Assembly (NCBI RefSeq): GCF_937920395.1
Contig: NZ_CALEVF010000004.1
Span: forward strand, 1 to 25,272
Source: an uncultured Clostridium sp.
Lineage (GTDB): Bacteria > Bacillota > Clostridia > Clostridiales > Clostridiaceae
Direction: 5' to 3'
Length of the DNA stretch: 25,272 nucleotides
Shown here: in pieces, positions 23,577 to 25,272 of the stretch
Position numbering within the stretch: the first letter of the stretch is position 1
Layout: every line of letters starts with the position of its first letter
The notes under the pieces: generated by a model
The model's input: the letters and a program-made list of their open reading frames with translations, nothing else
Databases searched by the model: none
Told to the model about the DNA's origin: nothing
Translations under genes and position numbers: made by a program

Positions 23577-24593
23577 ATGAAAAAAGTATTTAAAAAAATT
23601 ATAATATGCATTATAATTTCATTAATCATACAAATTGGTGGACTCTTTTATTTGAACAACTACCTTTTAACTTCAAATACTAATGTAAAATCTCAAAAAG
23701 TAACTGACTCAATTTCAAGTACTAAGGGTTCTACATCTAAAGTTAATATACCTAGTAATGCTACTAGTATAAATGTTTCTTATAATGCAAGTTATGTTTC
23801 TTATTATTTAGATAATGAACTATATGTTGTTAATACTGTAACGGGCACGCGTATTAATGTAAATCCCGCTGCTGGAGTAAGAATATCTTTTTATAAGTGG
23901 CTCCCTGATAGAAATAGAATGCTTATAGTGGAAACACATGAACGGAATCTTTCATTATCCTATTATGATGTTACTCAAGCACAAAAAAGTAAAGTGTCTG
24001 ATATTTTAATGATTAGTTCTGCGTCTATTGTAAAAGATATAGAAGCATCACCTCTAACAAATGTAATTTATATAAAAGTGAAAAATGGTTATAAGTATTA
24101 TTCTATATATTGGGTAAATATAATGAAATCTAGAAAGAAAATTATTACCGAATCTAAATATGTAGGAAATATTCAAGTAGTACCACATGAAGATAAAATG
24201 TTATACGAAAATTTAACCAATAACAAGGTTTATGCAACTGGAAGAAATAACGCTTTAAGCCTCATAGGGTCTACAAAATCATGCCTACTTGCAATAGACA
24301 ATAATGATCAAGTTTATATTGGAGATGTGAATATAAATAACAACATTGATAAAATATATTATGGCACATTAGGTGGTACATGGAAATCAATAAAATTAAA
24401 TACACTTGTTAGCAAAAACAGATTACTTGTATCTGCTAGTGGACAAATTTATGAAAATGATAATATTAAAAAAAATCTAATAGAACTACAAACAGGGAAA
24501 GAAATAACTTACAAAGGTACATTACTTCAATTATATAGTGGCGGAATTGCATCATTAAGTGAAGGAAAATTAGTGATAACACCTTTCGATTAA
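23577..24593 (+). CDS. Membrane-anchored beta-propeller-like protein, copy 2
   Basis: The 338-residue product has an N-terminal signal anchor (about 7-30), a Ser/Thr/Lys linker and a repetitive beta-rich body (INVSYNASYVSYYLDNELYV, NVIYIKVKNGYKYYSIYWVN, NNKVYATGR, NDQVYIGDVN, SGQIYENDNI). It shares with copy one the opening 'IPsnATSInVSYNasYvSYY' pattern and the '(Y)WVNIMKsRKKII' strand, so the two are paralogues, but identity is low outside those. It starts 18 nt after the glycosidase with AGGAG 8 nt before the ATG and is the last gene of the operon. No enzyme motif is seen. It is likely a surface-exposed partner of the glycosidase (inference from pairing). Confidence 0.7.
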   Translation: MKKVFKKIIICIIISLIIQIGGLFYLNNYLLTSNTNVKSQKVTDSISSTKGSTSKVNIPSNATSINVSYNASYVSYYLDNELYVVNTVTGTRINVNPAAGVRISFYKWLPDRNRMLIVETHERNLSLSYYDVTQAQKSKVSDILMISSASIVKDIEASPLTNVIYIKVKNGYKYYSIYWVNIMKSRKKIITESKYVGNIQVVPHEDKMLYENLTNNKVYATGRNNALSLIGSTKSCLLAIDNNDQVYIGDVNINNNIDKIYYGTLGGTWKSIKLNTLVSKNRLLVSASGQIYENDNIKKNLIELQTGKEITYKGTLLQLYSGGIASLSEGKLVITPFD

Positions 24594-24617
24594 TCTAAAC
24601 AAATATAATAGTAGCTT

Positions 24618-24663
24618 CAACGTAAGCCATGTTGATTATAAAAAATTAACATGGCTTACGTTG
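24618..24663. terminator. 16-bp perfect hairpin between convergent genes
   Basis: CAACGTAAGCCATGTT (24618-24633) pairs perfectly with AACATGGCTTACGTTG (24648-24663) around a 14-nt loop. It is positioned to end the plus-strand operon (stop at 24593) and perhaps the minus-strand MFS gene (stop at 24774). The T-run is weak on both sides. Confidence 0.65.
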
Positions 24664-24773
24664 GTTAAATTACAATCTTTAATCTTATAATAAGTTTAAT
24701 CTAGCTTTATTGAGAACGATCAATCATTTTTATAGGACTACAATGATAATACTCCCTTTTATTTAGTATGTTT

Positions 24774-25272
24774 TCATACCAATTTCTCCTTCATACTGTT
24801 ATTTTCAGCAGTTAAATTTAATTTTTTAAATGCCTTATTATAAAACCATATAGCATTTAAAAGAAGCAAACTACTTGTAATAAAAAACACATATTTAATA
24901 CCAAAATGTGAAGCTATCTGTCCTCCAAACACAGACCCACCGAAATTTCCCAGGTAAAACGCAGACATATTAAAACCAAACATCCTTCCAGTAAGGGCTT
25001 CTGGCGTTATCTTTTTAAGCAGCGAATTAATCGATGGAGCTAATCCGGCTGTTGCAAATCCAAGTAGAAAACGTAGCTCCATTAGCTGCCAAGGATTACT
25101 TACAAATGCTTGAGGTATAAATATAACTCCTGATACAACAAGGGCTGTAAGCATAACCTTTTGTGGTCCAATCTTATCTGATAATTTTCCAAGTCTAGGA
25201 GCAGCTATTATACTTGACAGTCCAGATGCTGAAAATACCATACCAGAAATGAGTGCAATACTCGATGTATTA
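24774..25272 (-). CDS. MFS transporter, C-terminal part (runs off the window)
   Basis: The frame is open to the window edge, so the gene starts beyond 25272; an internal Met at 25241 is not the start. The 165 visible residues form about four to five membrane helices, with the MFS loop motif RLGKLSDKIGPQKVM near the start of the visible part, FLLGFATAGLAPSINSLL, and PEALTGRMFGFNMSAFYLGN. The layout and text are closest to the MdtG-like group of drug efflux transporters of the major facilitator superfamily. The substrate cannot be told. It is convergent with the glycosidase operon, with a hairpin between them. Confidence 0.8.
   Translation of the reverse strand, partial: NTSSIALISGMVFSASGLSSIIAAPRLGKLSDKIGPQKVMLTALVVSGVIFIPQAFVSNPWQLMELRFLLGFATAGLAPSINSLLKKITPEALTGRMFGFNMSAFYLGNFGGSVFGGQIASHFGIKYVFFITSSLLLLNAIWFYNKAFKKLNLTAENNSMKEKLV

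Noticed and set aside
1..25272. CRISPR arrays, tRNA genes, rRNA genes, known riboswitches
   Set aside because: I looked for regularly spaced repeats, cloverleaf ends and conserved riboswitch cores on both strands and saw none. A covariance-model search would be the decisive test.

Overview
The window is very AT-rich, with small A/T-biased proteins, strong GGAGG-type ribosome binding sites and TTG or ATG starts. The dltA-B-C-D order and the protein styles point to a Clostridium or close relative (inference; there is no rRNA or tRNA in the window to anchor it). I see no tRNA, rRNA, CRISPR array or intact transposase.

Positions 1-9960 look like a decayed accessory island. The genes are sparse and separated by long gene-poor gaps: a GHKL-type ATPase with a divergent XRE regulator, an HNH endonuclease fused to an N-terminal domain of the kind seen in McrB-type restriction proteins, an sce7725-family protein, a small two-helix membrane protein and a 141-aa orphan. 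Between them lie short C-terminal coding fossils, a frameshifted small gene, an MITE-like 18-bp inverted repeat pair, and at 9657-9896 a recognisable C-terminal fragment of a tyrosine recombinase. The defence-like content and the mobile-element debris fit a former integrated element whose accessory genes outlived its mobility genes.

Positions 10000-12600 hold two envelope proteins of unknown job: a lipoprotein built from two copies of a ~137-residue repeat, and a membrane-anchored DUF4352 protein. Two large hairpins separate the latter from the convergent dlt operon.

Positions 12800-18900 hold a complete D-alanylation operon on the minus strand (dltA, dltB, dltC, dltD). The dltC-dltD pair is duplicated in tandem. 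The second unit still carries the last codons of dltB upstream of its dltC, which shows how the duplication arose. A 24-codon hydrophobic ORF with a good ribosome binding site lies upstream of dltA.

Positions 19300-24600 are transcribed the other way and encode a fused GT2 glycosyltransferase/GtrA membrane protein followed by two cassettes. Each cassette is a membrane-anchored phosphodiester glycosidase (NAGPA family) plus a membrane-anchored protein with propeller-like beta repeats. With dlt next door, the 12.8-24.6 kb segment reads as a locus for making and editing a cell-surface polymer. The least-described part is the doubled glycosidase/propeller cassette. The window ends inside an MFS transporter gene on the minus strand.
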